From assembly GCA_037132075.1 (NCBI GenBank), contig JBAXPV010000004.1:1-64000 (forward strand): a DNA stretch of 64,000 nucleotides, given 5' to 3'. This DNA comes from JBAXPV01 sp037132075 (GTDB lineage: Bacteria; Bacteroidota; Bacteroidia; Bacteroidales; CAIXZF01). Under the pieces are notes generated by a model that was given only the letters and a program-made list of their open reading frames with translations, had not been told where the DNA came from and did no database searches. Position numbers and translations under genes: made by a program. Below are positions 1 through 9,959 of this stretch, piece after piece; the first letter of the stretch is position 1, and every line of letters starts with the position of its first letter.

Positions 1-1137
1 GCCAAGACAGTTTCTGGAATGGAACCATTGCTTTTGGACGAACTTAACGCCCTGGGAGCATTGGATGCCAAGGTGGTAACCAGGGCTGTTGCCTTTCGCG
101 GGGACCTGGAGCTATTGTATAGGACCAATTATCTTTGCCGGACAGCGCTTCGGATTTTAAAACCGATTCACACCTTTACTGCCTGGAATGAACAGGAACT
201 TTACGATGAGGTTCGTAAAGTGAATTGGCCTGAATATCTGACTGTTAAAAATACTTTCGCCATCGATGCTGTCGCTAGCAACAGTGAATTCACGCATACT
301 AAATATCTTGCCCAGAAAGTTAAAGACGGAATTGTTGATCAATTCAGGGATTCCATGGGAATCAGGCCTTCTGTTGACATTACGAATCCTGACATCCGCA
401 TTGATTTGCATGTGAATGGGTCTGATTGTACGTTGTCGCTTGATAGTTCAGGTTCATCACTTCATAAACGTGGATACAGGCGTAATACCCATGAAGCCCA
501 GGCGAATGAGGTCCTCGCGGCAGGTATGGTGCTCCTGAGTCAATGGGATCGGAAGTCACCGCTGATTGATTTTATGTGTGGTTCCGGTACTATCTTGATA
601 GAAGCCGCAATGGCGGCCTACAACATTCCTGCAGGATATTATCGTAAAGAATGGTCTTTCATGCAATGGAATGACTTTGACAAGAAATTATGGAAATTGA
701 CACTTGACAGGAATGAACCCGATATTCGCGCAACACAAGGGCCTGAGATTTTGGGAAGCGATATCTCTACAAAAAGTATAGCACAATGCAGGGAGAATAT
801 CACCCATTGTGGCTTGCAGGATAAAATCTCTGTAAAGAAACAGGATTTCATTGAGTTTGAACCTCCGGAAGCTCCCGGGGTGTTGATTCTCAATCCTCCT
901 TACGGCGAGCGAATGGAAGTAGATGATATCATTAGTTTATACCGTGAGATCGGGGATGAGCTGAAATTAAAGTTTTCAGGGTATTCAGCCTGGATCATTA
1001 GCTCTGACATGCAAGCACTTAAATTTGTGGGACTACATCCGCGGAAAAAATATAAAGTTTTTAATGGCCCCTTGGAGTGTCGTTTTGCAGGGTTCGATCT
1101 TTATGCCGGTTCGAAAAAGCAAAAGAATAAAGAATAG
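1..1137 (+). CDS. rlmL: THUMP-domain 23S rRNA guanine-N2 methyltransferase, 5' end cut
   Basis: Class I SAM-dependent RNA methyltransferase of the RlmL/YpsC type, expected to methylate a guanine in 23S rRNA. A THUMP RNA-binding region covers roughly the first 150 residues. The methyltransferase part follows, with the SAM-binding motif DFMCGSGT (about residue 190) and the catalytic motif NPPYGERM (about residue 295), typical of N2-guanine enzymes. The frame is open to base 1 (codons read A-K-T-V-S-G before the first ATG at 19), and family members usually begin a few residues before this point, so the true start lies just outside the window. PriA follows after 21 bases on the same strand. The symbol is by family; the exact target base is inferred. 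Confidence 0.85.
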   Translation, partial: AKTVSGMEPLLLDELNALGALDAKVVTRAVAFRGDLELLYRTNYLCRTALRILKPIHTFTAWNEQELYDEVRKVNWPEYLTVKNTFAIDAVASNSEFTHTKYLAQKVKDGIVDQFRDSMGIRPSVDITNPDIRIDLHVNGSDCTLSLDSSGSSLHKRGYRRNTHEAQANEVLAAGMVLLSQWDRKSPLIDFMCGSGTILIEAAMAAYNIPAGYYRKEWSFMQWNDFDKKLWKLTLDRNEPDIRATQGPEILGSDISTKSIAQCRENITHCGLQDKISVKKQDFIEFEPPEAPGVLILNPPYGERMEVDDIISLYREIGDELKLKFSGYSAWIISSDMQALKFVGLHPRKKYKVFNGPLECRFAGFDLYAGSKKQKNKE

Positions 1138-1158
1138 AAAATCCTTCAAACTGGATTT

Positions 1159-3648
1159 ATGGGACTCCCGCCTGGCAATTTATTTTGCGAAGTATTACTT
1201 CCGCTCCCCTTACCAGGCACCTTTACCTATGCCATTCCGGCAGAGTTTTTAGAGCTTGTAATTCCTGGTGTCAGGGTTTTGGTCAAATTTGGTTCGAGCA
1301 AGACCTATTCTGGACTCGTGAAAAGTATTCATAATCAGAAGCCGGAGCTTTTTGTTGTAAAAGAGCTGCTCTCAGTGCTTTCTCCGATCCCACTGGTGAA
1401 TCAGCAGCAATTTGCATTCTGGGATTGGATGGCGGATTATTATCTCTGTCATCCGGGAGAAGTGATGGAGGCAGCCATGCCTGCAGTGTTTAAGATCAGC
1501 AATGAAAGCAGGTTCTGTCTGAATACATCCTATGAAGGAGATTTTGCTCAGATCAGTCCGGATGAAATGCGATTTCTCGATGCCTTACAGCAAAAAAAAT
1601 CCTTGACTGTTAAGGATGCTGAAGGAATTCTTAATCGTAAAAATGTATATGCGATCATTAAGTCATTAAGTCAGCAGGCTATTATTTGCATTGAGGAGGA
1701 GACAAAAGACAAGAGAAAGCCCAAAATGGAGCTTTGGTTTAAGCTGCATCCGGATTATCATCAGGAAGACGCTCTGGTGAATTTACTGGATAGGTTAGAG
1801 AAAAGGGCTGTTCGGCAGGCTGAAGTATTAAAGATGTTTTTACAGTTGCGCGAAGATTCAGGAATGGATCACATCCGTCATCTTACCTTATTGCAGGAAA
1901 CTCCAACAACTGCGAGTGTAATTAAAAGCATGTTTGAGAAAGGGATTTTCCTGAAAGAAGAGGTTGAGATCAGTCGTTTACCTAAATTGAGGAGTTCCAG
2001 AGAAATTAGTACGATACATTTTTCCCTGGCTCAGGAGAAGGCGTATCTCGGTGTCAAAGAACAATTGAAACAAAAAGATGTTGTTTTGCTACATGGTGTG
2101 ACTTCCAGTGGGAAGACAGAATTATACACCTATCTCATCCAGGAATATATTTCAAAAGGGAAGCAGGTATTGTATTTGCTTCCTGAAATTGCATTGACAA
2201 CCCAGCTTATTTCACGTTTAAGTAAATATTTCGGATCCAAAGTTGGTGTCTATCATTCAAGGCTGAACGACCAGGAACGTGCAGAGGTTTATATAAATGT
2301 GGCGGGACTGTCTGTTGCGGGTGATGAAAGATATGGTGTAATCCTGGGTGCTCGATCCTCCTTGTTTTTGCCATACGACAATCTTGGACTCGTTATTGTC
2401 GATGAAGAGCACGATGTTTCCTACAAACAGCAGAATCCCTCCCCACGCTACCATGGCCGCGATGCAGCGATCATGCTGGCATATCTTCACGGTGCTAAGG
2501 TGTTGTTGGGCTCTGCGACACCAAGTTTGGAATCTTATGCGCATACTGAAAGTGCCAAATATGGAAAAGTAGATTTGTTTGAACGTTATGGTGGCGTCTT
2601 GTTACCTGAAGTTCAGATTGTTGATATGAAATCAGAGGTGAAGTTGAAGCGCCTTCATGGTTTTTTTTCGAAAACACTGTTAGACAAAATAGGGGAGACC
2701 CTGGCAAGAGGTGAGCAGATCATTCTTTTTCAGAATCGCAGAGGATTTTCCCTGCTTTTTCAATGTAAGGAGTGTCAATGGTCCCCAGAATGCCGTAATT
2801 GTGATGTTACCCTCACTTACCATAAATATGACGGACGGATGCATTGTCATTACTGTGGCTATACGGCAGCACCACCGATGAAATGCCCGGCATGTGGCAG
2901 TACTGATATTAAAATGGTTGGTTATGGAACAGAAAAGATCGAAGAGGAATTGCCATTGTATTTTCCAGGAGTAAAGGTAGCCAGGCTCGACATGGATTCA
3001 ACCCGGACCAAGAATTCGTTTGAACGTATTTTGTTTGATTTTGAGAACAAAAAGATTGACATCCTGGTAGGGACCCAGATGGTCACCAAGGGATTGGACT
3101 TTGACCATGTGCAGCTGGTAGGGATCATGAATGCAGACAGCTTGATGTCATTCCCTGATTTCCGGGCTCATGAACGGGGGTATCAGTTGATGGCCCAGGT
3201 GAGTGGCCGTTCAGGCAGGAAACAGAAACAAGGGAAAGTGCTGATACAAACCTGGAATCCGACACATCCATTGATAAAAAAAGTGAAAGAGAATAACTAT
3301 TTTGGTTTTTATCAAACAGAAATTGCTGACCGTAAGGTTTTTGATTATCCACCATACAGCAGGTTGATAATTCTTAACCTGAAGCACAGGGATGTCAATA
3401 TTGTTAAAGATGCCTCTGCCTTGCTTGCCAGTGAACTTAGAAAGGAATTGGGAAAAAGGGTTTTGGGACCTGAGTTTCCAATAATAGCACGTATACAGAA
3501 TCAGTACATTCGTCAGATTATGATAAAATTTGGAAGAGAGCTAACACCTTCCAATGTGAAGTCCGTTGTAAAAAAGTGTATTGACTTGATGCTTGAGGAC
3601 CCTCGTTACAGATATGTCAGGGTAATAATGGATGTTGATCCCTATTGA
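1159..3648 (+). CDS. priA: Primosomal protein N' (replication restart helicase PriA)
   Basis: 3'-to-5' superfamily 2 DNA helicase that restarts stalled forks by reloading the replicative helicase. At 829 residues it is at the long end of the family. Visible parts: N-terminal 3'-DNA-binding domain starting with the typical E-V-x-L-P-L-P-x-P-G-T-F-T-Y run (residues 11-24); Walker A GVTSSGKT at 313-320; DEEH box at 415-418; a cysteine-rich zinc-binding insert with CxxC pairs between about 536 and 579; helicase motif LFQNRRGF just before it; and helicase motifs V-VI (VGTQMVTKG, QVSGRSGR) after it. It follows the rRNA methyltransferase closely and its stop overlaps the convergent DivIC-like gene by 7 bases. 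Confidence 0.96.
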   Translation: MGLPPGNLFCEVLLPLPLPGTFTYAIPAEFLELVIPGVRVLVKFGSSKTYSGLVKSIHNQKPELFVVKELLSVLSPIPLVNQQQFAFWDWMADYYLCHPGEVMEAAMPAVFKISNESRFCLNTSYEGDFAQISPDEMRFLDALQQKKSLTVKDAEGILNRKNVYAIIKSLSQQAIICIEEETKDKRKPKMELWFKLHPDYHQEDALVNLLDRLEKRAVRQAEVLKMFLQLREDSGMDHIRHLTLLQETPTTASVIKSMFEKGIFLKEEVEISRLPKLRSSREISTIHFSLAQEKAYLGVKEQLKQKDVVLLHGVTSSGKTELYTYLIQEYISKGKQVLYLLPEIALTTQLISRLSKYFGSKVGVYHSRLNDQERAEVYINVAGLSVAGDERYGVILGARSSLFLPYDNLGLVIVDEEHDVSYKQQNPSPRYHGRDAAIMLAYLHGAKVLLGSATPSLESYAHTESAKYGKVDLFERYGGVLLPEVQIVDMKSEVKLKRLHGFFSKTLLDKIGETLARGEQIILFQNRRGFSLLFQCKECQWSPECRNCDVTLTYHKYDGRMHCHYCGYTAAPPMKCPACGSTDIKMVGYGTEKIEEELPLYFPGVKVARLDMDSTRTKNSFERILFDFENKKIDILVGTQMVTKGLDFDHVQLVGIMNADSLMSFPDFRAHERGYQLMAQVSGRSGRKQKQGKVLIQTWNPTHPLIKKVKENNYFGFYQTEIADRKVFDYPPYSRLIILNLKHRDVNIVKDASALLASELRKELGKRVLGPEFPIIARIQNQYIRQIMIKFGRELTPSNVKSVVKKCIDLMLEDPRYRYVRVIMDVDPY

Positions 3649-3944
3649 TGGTCTGCTTCTTTGTAGATAACAAAAATGTCTTCGTCATCTTTTTTCATCA
3701 GGTACTTCTCCCGACCGAAGGTTTCCAGGTTTCTCAGGTTGGTTTTTAATTCCTGCGTAGTCTTTTTGTCTTTCTTTATTTCCTGGATATAATATTGTTT
3801 TTCGCGTTGAAGTTCTTTCAGATCCTGATGAAGTTTGTATTGGTTTATGATGTTATTCTGGTCGAAAAAACCAATAAATGCCAGGAAACCCAGGCTTGCG
3901 AGGAGGTAACGGTTTTTTACAATTTTAAGGATTCTTGACCACAT
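3642..3944 (-). CDS. DivIC/FtsB-like septum formation initiator protein
   Basis: Small 100-residue bitopic membrane protein of the septum formation initiator family. It has a short basic N-terminus, one membrane segment (about residues 12-30, LLASLGFLAFIGFF) and a periplasmic coiled coil rich in K, E and Q (about 35-80), then the conserved region around FGREKYLMKKDDEDIFVI. Known members form a divisome subcomplex with FtsL/FtsQ. I chose the ATG at 3944 (MWSRILK); an in-frame TTG at 3998 would add 18 atypical residues. Convergent with priA, overlapping by 7 bases. Assignment to FtsB versus DivIC cannot be settled by reading. Confidence 0.8.
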   Translation of the reverse strand: MWSRILKIVKNRYLLASLGFLAFIGFFDQNNIINQYKLHQDLKELQREKQYYIQEIKKDKKTTQELKTNLRNLETFGREKYLMKKDDEDIFVIYKEADHQ

Positions 3945-3985
3945 GGGTGTTGCGGATTTCGAATTAGTTTGTTCAACAAAGGTAA

Positions 3986-4034
3986 TTATAAAAAACAAGA
4001 GGCCGTCTTTTTGGGGACGGCCTCTCGTTTTTTA
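3986..4034. terminator. Bidirectional intrinsic terminator
   Basis: A perfect 10-bp stem (AGAGGCCGTC at 3998-4007 with GACGGCCTCT at 4016-4025), 8-base loop, T run on the plus side (4027-4034) and A run on the left (3990-3995), so it reads as a terminator both ways. It lies just beyond the stop of the sus operon lipoprotein gene (minus strand), whose transcript it should end. Confidence 0.85.
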
Positions 4035-4039
4035 ATAAA

Positions 4040-4888
4040 TTATTTACCTATTGGTGTATAATGCTCATCGACACGCCTGTTTCCGGTTGCTCCAACGTAA
4101 TAATAAAATACGTGGAACATCCCTGTAGCAGGATCGTAACGTGAGTTAGAATCAGCTTGCATAAGAACAGTATATGCTGTTGGAGGAAGCTCATTAACAA
4201 CAACTGAGTTGTCAGTAGGATTTACTGTGAACTTAATAGGGTAGTTAGGACCAAGGTCACCAAGGGTTGAAGAGACTTCATAGGCGCTTATGGCAGATAA
4301 GAATTTTTCTGCATTGATGATACGGTCACCGGCAGTAGGATGATGGAAAACCCCATCACACTGATAGAGACCAGCATAAGCGTTAGCAACGCCAACATTG
4401 GTTGTAGCATTGTTGGTTACGGCACGTCCGCCAACATAGGTTACATATTCCAAAGTCCAGCCACTACCGATTGCAAGCAGGAGTTCATTTGCTGGCATTG
4501 GATTCCCGTCAATAGTAAGACCGGCAATCAATTCAGCATAGGAAACCGTATAGCTAATCGTATCATTCTTGCTAGCGTTAGCGCTTCCGATTGCTATGGT
4601 TTTCATAAGCATACGGTTTGAGGAATTACCTGTGACAGCATCTGTATATGTGTTATACAATTCGATTTTGTCGATTCCAGGACCTTGCGGAATTGCAACG
4701 GTAACCGCAACTGTGGTAGTAACACCCAATTTATAAGGAACATTTGCAGTTAAAGGGTTAACCAATCCTCCTGTTTTAGCATTTTCGGTAACAAGGTCGT
4801 CATTTTTATTACAGGAATAAAAACTAAACAGAACCACGCTCAAGATGCTAATCAGGCTTGTTATTTTCAGTATCTTTTTCATTTTCAT
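4040..4888 (-). CDS. Lipoprotein of the SusCD operon, unknown family
   Basis: Protein of 282 residues with a lipoprotein signal: basic N-terminus, hydrophobic core and acylated Cys26 after F-Y-S, followed by N-K-N-D-D. The rest is Ser/Thr-rich and looks like beta-sandwich material; two-domain lipoproteins in this position of sus-type operons are often SusE-like or DUF1735-like surface glycan or ligand binders. I do not recognise the exact family. It is the third gene of the minus-strand operon, 30 bases after SusD, and is followed by a strong terminator. Lipid anchoring at the outer membrane is inferred from the signal and context. ATG codons at 4888 and 4882 are both possible starts. Confidence 0.75.
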   Translation of the reverse strand: MKMKKILKITSLISILSVVLFSFYSCNKNDDLVTENAKTGGLVNPLTANVPYKLGVTTTVAVTVAIPQGPGIDKIELYNTYTDAVTGNSSNRMLMKTIAIGSANASKNDTISYTVSYAELIAGLTIDGNPMPANELLLAIGSGWTLEYVTYVGGRAVTNNATTNVGVANAYAGLYQCDGVFHHPTAGDRIINAEKFLSAISAYEVSSTLGDLGPNYPIKFTVNPTDNSVVVNELPPTAYTVLMQADSNSRYDPATGMFHVFYYYVGATGNRRVDEHYTPIGK

Positions 4889-4918
4889 TTTGTTTTGTTA
4901 TTGAATGATTTGCTGAAA

Positions 4919-6514
4919 TTAATTAACATCCCACCAAACTGTGCTCGTCAAAAGGTCTGGCTGGCCAAGAAGTCCGACGCCTGCATCGAGTGCAGTACGG
5001 TTTCTTACGTACTCGTCCGTTGGGTAAGTAACTCTGGTTGGAATTTTGCCATTCAGAACACCATCTTCTGCAGGAGTAAGAACAGGAGTTCTGGTTCTGC
5101 GCCACTCAAACCATGACTGTAAGCCCTGGTCAAAGGTAGCGATATACCTTTCAGTTCTGATCAGTTCGTATGCATGAGCTGTGGTAATGGCAGCCTCATC
5201 AAAATAAGCAGGAGCAGAGGTATTTGTCATGTGCCAGTTCAGCTCAGCGTCAACGGTGTAAGCGCTGTCGATTGCCAACCCGCCAAAACTTCCTTGAGAA
5301 TGTGCATCAAAAATTGCCTGGAGCGGAGCACGGAATTGGTCGAAAGAACCAGTAACACCGGCAACATAATATTCCTTGGCTTTGGTCATGCCTCCATCGA
5401 GGAAGCCGCTTACAGTAGCTTCAGCAAGAATAAACTGAAGTTCAGCATAGCTCATCAATTGACCAGGCGAAGTGGCCGCAGTGAAATAGTCACCCATCTT
5501 GGAAGTATTTGCTAAACCACCACCATTAAAAGCGGCAGCTTTTGCAGAAGTTAAACCATTAGGCAGACCCTCGAATTTATTGTTGCCTTTAGAAGGGTTG
5601 GCAAACACCATAATACGATAGTCACCATATGTGTTAAGGACAAGGTCGATGAAGTTTTTGCTAACCCTGTGGTCATCACGGGTTTTGCGGTTTTCATTGA
5701 TTGGATTGTTATTTGGAGCTGATCCGAGATAAGCAAGCGCGGCATTGTCTGCGCTGCTGGTGAAAACTGGATAGTTTGCAGGATCATTCACAACTTTTTT
5801 CATTTCGGTACCTGCAAAAGCAGCATCTTTGGCTGACATGCGTAGGATGAGCCTCAACTTCAGTGAGTTGGCAAATTTTTGCCATTTCATGAGGTCATTT
5901 CCAAAAAGAATATCACCGCCAATGCTCTTGGGTGTTACCAGGGCATTGTTGTCGTTGAAATCTTTATTTGCTGTTTCCAGTTTAGCGATAATTGCCCTGT
6001 AGATATCTTCCTGGCTATCATATTTAGGAAGAAGGCCGGCAGGTCCGGAAGCGCCTTTCCATGCCTGGCTGTAAGGTACAGGACCGAAAAGGTCAGTTAA
6101 TACAGAAGTAATGTAGCTTTCAAGGACTAAGCCAACACCCTGGTAAGCCAGGTTTTGTTGGGCGACTCCAATGTCGTACATGGTTCTGACATCCATTCCA
6201 GAAGCAGAATAGAAGCTTGTCCAGGTGTTATTAATAACAGCCAAACGGGGAATATACCGGTCTTCGTCAGTATATTGAACCTTTGCCATTTGCTGAGCCC
6301 AGCAAGAACCCATTTCATGTCCGAGGAAAATCTCATAGACACGGCTTGTCATGCTCTCGATCGCATTGGTCAGAAGCATATCTGGTGCAGCCTGGCTGGC
6401 ATTGGGAAGGTTAGGGTCAACGTTCATTGCTTCAAAATCCTTGGTACAGGAGTTGAACGTCAGGAAGCCTGTCATCAGGACGGCTATTGCGATAACTATG
6501 TTTATCTTTTTCAT
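4919..6514 (-). CDS. SusD/RagB-like outer-membrane nutrient-binding lipoprotein
   Basis: 531-residue lipoprotein of the SusD superfamily, best matching the SusD-like_2 branch. Signal peptide with acylated Cys23 (T-F-N-S-C-T-K-D-F-E). Family hallmarks visible: N-terminal DFEAMNVDPN, a TPR-like helical region with SYITSVLTDLFGPVPYSQAW (about 135-155), DDHRVSKNF and the C-terminal YELIRTERYIATFDQGLQSWFEWRRT. SusD proteins sit on the cell surface as the lid of the SusC channel and bind oligosaccharides, peptides or other nutrients. It lies 25 bases after susC. No carbohydrate-active enzyme or sigma/anti-sigma pair is adjacent, so the ligand cannot be named. Confidence 0.92.
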   Translation of the reverse strand: MKKINIVIAIAVLMTGFLTFNSCTKDFEAMNVDPNLPNASQAAPDMLLTNAIESMTSRVYEIFLGHEMGSCWAQQMAKVQYTDEDRYIPRLAVINNTWTSFYSASGMDVRTMYDIGVAQQNLAYQGVGLVLESYITSVLTDLFGPVPYSQAWKGASGPAGLLPKYDSQEDIYRAIIAKLETANKDFNDNNALVTPKSIGGDILFGNDLMKWQKFANSLKLRLILRMSAKDAAFAGTEMKKVVNDPANYPVFTSSADNAALAYLGSAPNNNPINENRKTRDDHRVSKNFIDLVLNTYGDYRIMVFANPSKGNNKFEGLPNGLTSAKAAAFNGGGLANTSKMGDYFTAATSPGQLMSYAELQFILAEATVSGFLDGGMTKAKEYYVAGVTGSFDQFRAPLQAIFDAHSQGSFGGLAIDSAYTVDAELNWHMTNTSAPAYFDEAAITTAHAYELIRTERYIATFDQGLQSWFEWRRTRTPVLTPAEDGVLNGKIPTRVTYPTDEYVRNRTALDAGVGLLGQPDLLTSTVWWDVN

Positions 6515-6539
6515 GGTTTTTCCTTTTTAAGAGTTAATA

Positions 6540-9500
6540 TTAAAACTTGAAGGATAAGCTAAAACCGATACTACGGGCAGAAGGTAACTGGCCGTATTCA
6601 AGTCCTTGCAAGTTTCCATCGCTAAAGGAAGTTTCCGGATCAATGTGCGGAACTTTGCTGTACAATAAGGCAAGATTCCTGCCAATGAGAGAGATGTTGA
6701 CATCTTTAAGATTGGTATTGAAGAATTTCTTAAAGGTATATCCCAGGTGTAATTCACGGAATTTGACATAGCTTGCATCAAAAACGCTACCACCGGCTTT
6801 ATTGTTGTCAAAAGCAGCGTGGTTGAATTCTTCAGCAGTAACGACAACATCATTAACGACGTAGTTTCCGTTGGCATCTTGTTTCATTCCTTCGCCAACA
6901 ACACCACCTTCACGTCCGATGAGGGTTTCGTCCAGAACGCCGGCATACCTGCCCCAAGTGCTTGTCATTGAATATAATTTACCGCCCATATGGAAGTCAA
7001 CCAGGAAGCTAAGTGCCCACTGTTTGTAGGTAAAGCTGTTGCCAATACCACCAGTCCAGTCAGGTTGGTAAGTCCCAAAGACTTTTAAGGCGCCTTGTTG
7101 TGCAACACCATTTAAATAAAGAATTTGTCCATTGGGAGCTCTTTTATAGTCATAGCCATAAAGCTGTCCGTAAGGATCACCCGGTTTTGCAATAACCTGC
7201 ATACTCCAGTATGTTCCTAAAGAATAAGTTTCTACACCTTGTGCTAAACTAACAACTTTATTTCTGTTCCTGGCATAGTTAAAGTTAATGTCCCAGTTTA
7301 ATTCATCAGAATTTTTTGCTTTAATTGGGGTAATTCCGAGAGAAATCTCAAGACCTTTATTGTCAATTTCTCCGGCATTCACGTATTTGCTTGAATAACC
7401 ACTGGTAGCAGAAACAGGAATTGCAATGATCTGGTCTGTAGCTTTTGTATCATAATAGGTAATGTCAAGGCTAACCAGGTCCATGAAAAATTTAAACTCA
7501 GCACCGAATTCCAGTGATTTGTTTTGTTGAGGTTTCAGCTGACCATTAGCCAATGCATTGGATACAAATAAATTCAGAAGTTTTGTGGAGGCATTCCATC
7601 CTGAGCCAAACTGAACGGTAGGTTGTAATTGGTAAGGATCGGTGTCGGAACCAACTTTTGCCCAACCAACCCTAACTTTACCATAGGAAAGAATGTCACT
7701 CTTGATTGCAAAAAGATCAGTGAAAACACCACTTAAGTTAAAGGAAGGATAGAAATAACCCCATTTGTCTTTTGGAAGGGTGCTTGACCAGTCTTTACGG
7801 CCTGTGAAATCAAAATAAAGTCCTTTTTTCCAGGATAACTGACCTGAATAATAGAGACTGTTAATTCTCTTGTGGCTGTGGCTGTTTGTTGAAACGATTG
7901 GAATACGTGAGTTAGCAACATTATAGACACCAGGTACTGCAAGTTCTCCTGCGGAAGTATAATTGTCCTGGTTGTATTGATCCATACGGTTGGCACCAAG
8001 GCTGATGTTAAAATCATATTCCTTTGCAAATGTGGTATTGTACATTAACAGGAAGTCTGTGTTGTTTTCACGGAAAGTGCGTGCATCTTCGCTATAGGAT
8101 CCCATTTTATTGTCAATGTCACCAACAGCAACTCTATTTGTATTGAGGTTTGACCAATAGTCAACACCGGAGAATACATGAGCGGTCAGGTTGTCCAGGA
8201 TACGGTAGGTAACTTTCCCATTACCATAAACCCTGTTACGCTCCATACCATTAAGGTTTTCATAGAGAGTGAAATAGGGGTTATTGTGATAGTTATAATT
8301 CCAGTTGTATTTGGTTCCGTCGGCATTGGTATACTTTTTCAGATCATTATAATTGGTCTGCCTGCCTTGCCAGCTAAACTGCTGGAATACGTTTTGTGCA
8401 TCGTAACCATATCCCGGCATATTATGACTCTTAGCGATAATATAATTTGCGCTGGTAGAAATATTGAGTCTTGGGTGAGGGTTTGCTGATCCACCAAAGC
8501 TTATGGTCCGTTTTATCATGTCGGTGTTTGGAATCATACCACTTTGGGAGAAGTCAGTAAATGATAAACGGCAAGAGGCAGTTTCGCTTGCCCCTGAAAT
8601 TGCAAAGTTTGTTGCTGTGGTACGACCTGTGTTCAGGAAGTTCTTCACGTTGTCAGGACAAGAAACCCAAGGAGTTGGCGTCCTGACGCCATTGGCATCA
8701 ACAGGTGAATTGTATTGAGGAATCATGAGTCCGGCATCCAGTTTTGGACCCCAGCTTTCGTCGGTACCATCATTGGTTCCGCCGCCTGCACCGTCAACAA
8801 ACCAGAATTTTCCACCAGATCCCTGGCCATAGCTGTTCTGATATTTCGGCAAACGAAGTGGTTTTTCCCAGGTTGTTGAATTTCCGAATTCAACGCCCCA
8901 ACCTTTTGATTTCATGGCCTTGCCGCTACCTGATTTGGTTGTAATCAGAATAACACCATTAGAAGCACGTGATCCATAGAGCGCGGCAGCATTAGGTCCC
9001 TTAAGTACTGATACACTTGAGATATCATTAGGGTTAATGTCAGAAGCACCACTACCACGGTTTACACCGTCGGTGGCAGTCCCGCCAAAGTCGCTGTTGC
9101 TGATCGGCACGCCGTCAACGACAAACAGAGGCTGGTTGTTTCCACTCAAAGAAGAAACGCCACGAAGAACGATACGTGAGGAGGCGCCAACAGCTCCGGA
9201 GGAGTTGGTGATCTGAACCCCTGCAACTTTACCGGTCAAAGAGTTAATCATGTTTGATTCTCTTGCCTTGACGATTTCTTCTCCCTTGACATCCTGCACG
9301 GAATAGCCAATGGCTTTCTTCTCGCGAGAGATGCCTAAAGCAGTAACAACGACTCCTTCCAGTGCTTTAGAATCTGGCTGAAGTTCAGCATTTACTACGT
9401 TGCTAGCTCCGAGGATAAATTCAACCGCTTTCATTCCCACGAAGGAAATGGTTAGGGTGTTTTTATCTTTTGGAACTGTCAGCGAGAACTTTCCATCAAG

Positions 9501-9665
9501 GTCAGTGATAACCCCGACAGTAGTTCCTTTTACCAGGATCGTTGCACCAGGAATCCCGCTCCCATCCTCCGAGCTGGTAACCTTTCCGGTGATAACCCTC
9601 TGGGCTTGTGTAACCCCTAGTCCTATGACCATCATTAGGACCATCAAAAGCGTAAACTTTCTCAT
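6540..9665 (-). CDS. SusC/RagA-family TonB-dependent outer-membrane receptor
   Basis: 1041-residue TonB-linked outer-membrane transporter. Signal peptide residues 1-22 (ending T-Q-A-Q); carboxypeptidase-like regulatory beta-sandwich about 23-105 (GKVTSSEDGSGIPGATILVKGT); TonB box/plug region about 108-235 with the SusC hallmarks SLTGKVAGVQI, RGVSSLSGNNQPLFVVDGVPI and SVLKGPNAAALYGSRASNGVI; then a long beta-barrel ending in aromatic F-S-L-S-F-K-F. It is the first gene of the susC-susD-lipoprotein operon. About 294 AT-rich bases (9666-9959) separate it from the next gene upstream; I saw no promoter there clear enough to call. Confidence 0.95.
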   Translation of the reverse strand: MRKFTLLMVLMMVIGLGVTQAQRVITGKVTSSEDGSGIPGATILVKGTTVGVITDLDGKFSLTVPKDKNTLTISFVGMKAVEFILGASNVVNAELQPDSKALEGVVVTALGISREKKAIGYSVQDVKGEEIVKARESNMINSLTGKVAGVQITNSSGAVGASSRIVLRGVSSLSGNNQPLFVVDGVPISNSDFGGTATDGVNRGSGASDINPNDISSVSVLKGPNAAALYGSRASNGVILITTKSGSGKAMKSKGWGVEFGNSTTWEKPLRLPKYQNSYGQGSGGKFWFVDGAGGGTNDGTDESWGPKLDAGLMIPQYNSPVDANGVRTPTPWVSCPDNVKNFLNTGRTTATNFAISGASETASCRLSFTDFSQSGMIPNTDMIKRTISFGGSANPHPRLNISTSANYIIAKSHNMPGYGYDAQNVFQQFSWQGRQTNYNDLKKYTNADGTKYNWNYNYHNNPYFTLYENLNGMERNRVYGNGKVTYRILDNLTAHVFSGVDYWSNLNTNRVAVGDIDNKMGSYSEDARTFRENNTDFLLMYNTTFAKEYDFNISLGANRMDQYNQDNYTSAGELAVPGVYNVANSRIPIVSTNSHSHKRINSLYYSGQLSWKKGLYFDFTGRKDWSSTLPKDKWGYFYPSFNLSGVFTDLFAIKSDILSYGKVRVGWAKVGSDTDPYQLQPTVQFGSGWNASTKLLNLFVSNALANGQLKPQQNKSLEFGAEFKFFMDLVSLDITYYDTKATDQIIAIPVSATSGYSSKYVNAGEIDNKGLEISLGITPIKAKNSDELNWDINFNYARNRNKVVSLAQGVETYSLGTYWSMQVIAKPGDPYGQLYGYDYKRAPNGQILYLNGVAQQGALKVFGTYQPDWTGGIGNSFTYKQWALSFLVDFHMGGKLYSMTSTWGRYAGVLDETLIGREGGVVGEGMKQDANGNYVVNDVVVTAEEFNHAAFDNNKAGGSVFDASYVKFRELHLGYTFKKFFNTNLKDVNISLIGRNLALLYSKVPHIDPETSFSDGNLQGLEYGQLPSARSIGFSLSFKF

Positions 9666-9959
9666 AATTGTAGGTTTTGGTTAGTAATGTATTATTTGAT
9701 CAGGTTTTCAAGTAAAAAATGATATTAGGCAAAATCTGCCATTATAACTAATTCGTTGATAATCAGCAATAAAAAATAAAAAAACCAAAATAAATTTCGA
9801 CTCCCAATCGAACAACCAAATTAACAAATTTTAACTCTCATCAAAAATATTTCTTAAATTTCTGACGATTGTTGAAAAAAAAATGTGTTTCGCTTGTAAA
9901 ACAAGCTTTAGAATAGGTTTTTTGATTCTGAATTAAGGCTTATTAACAGAAAAGACAGG

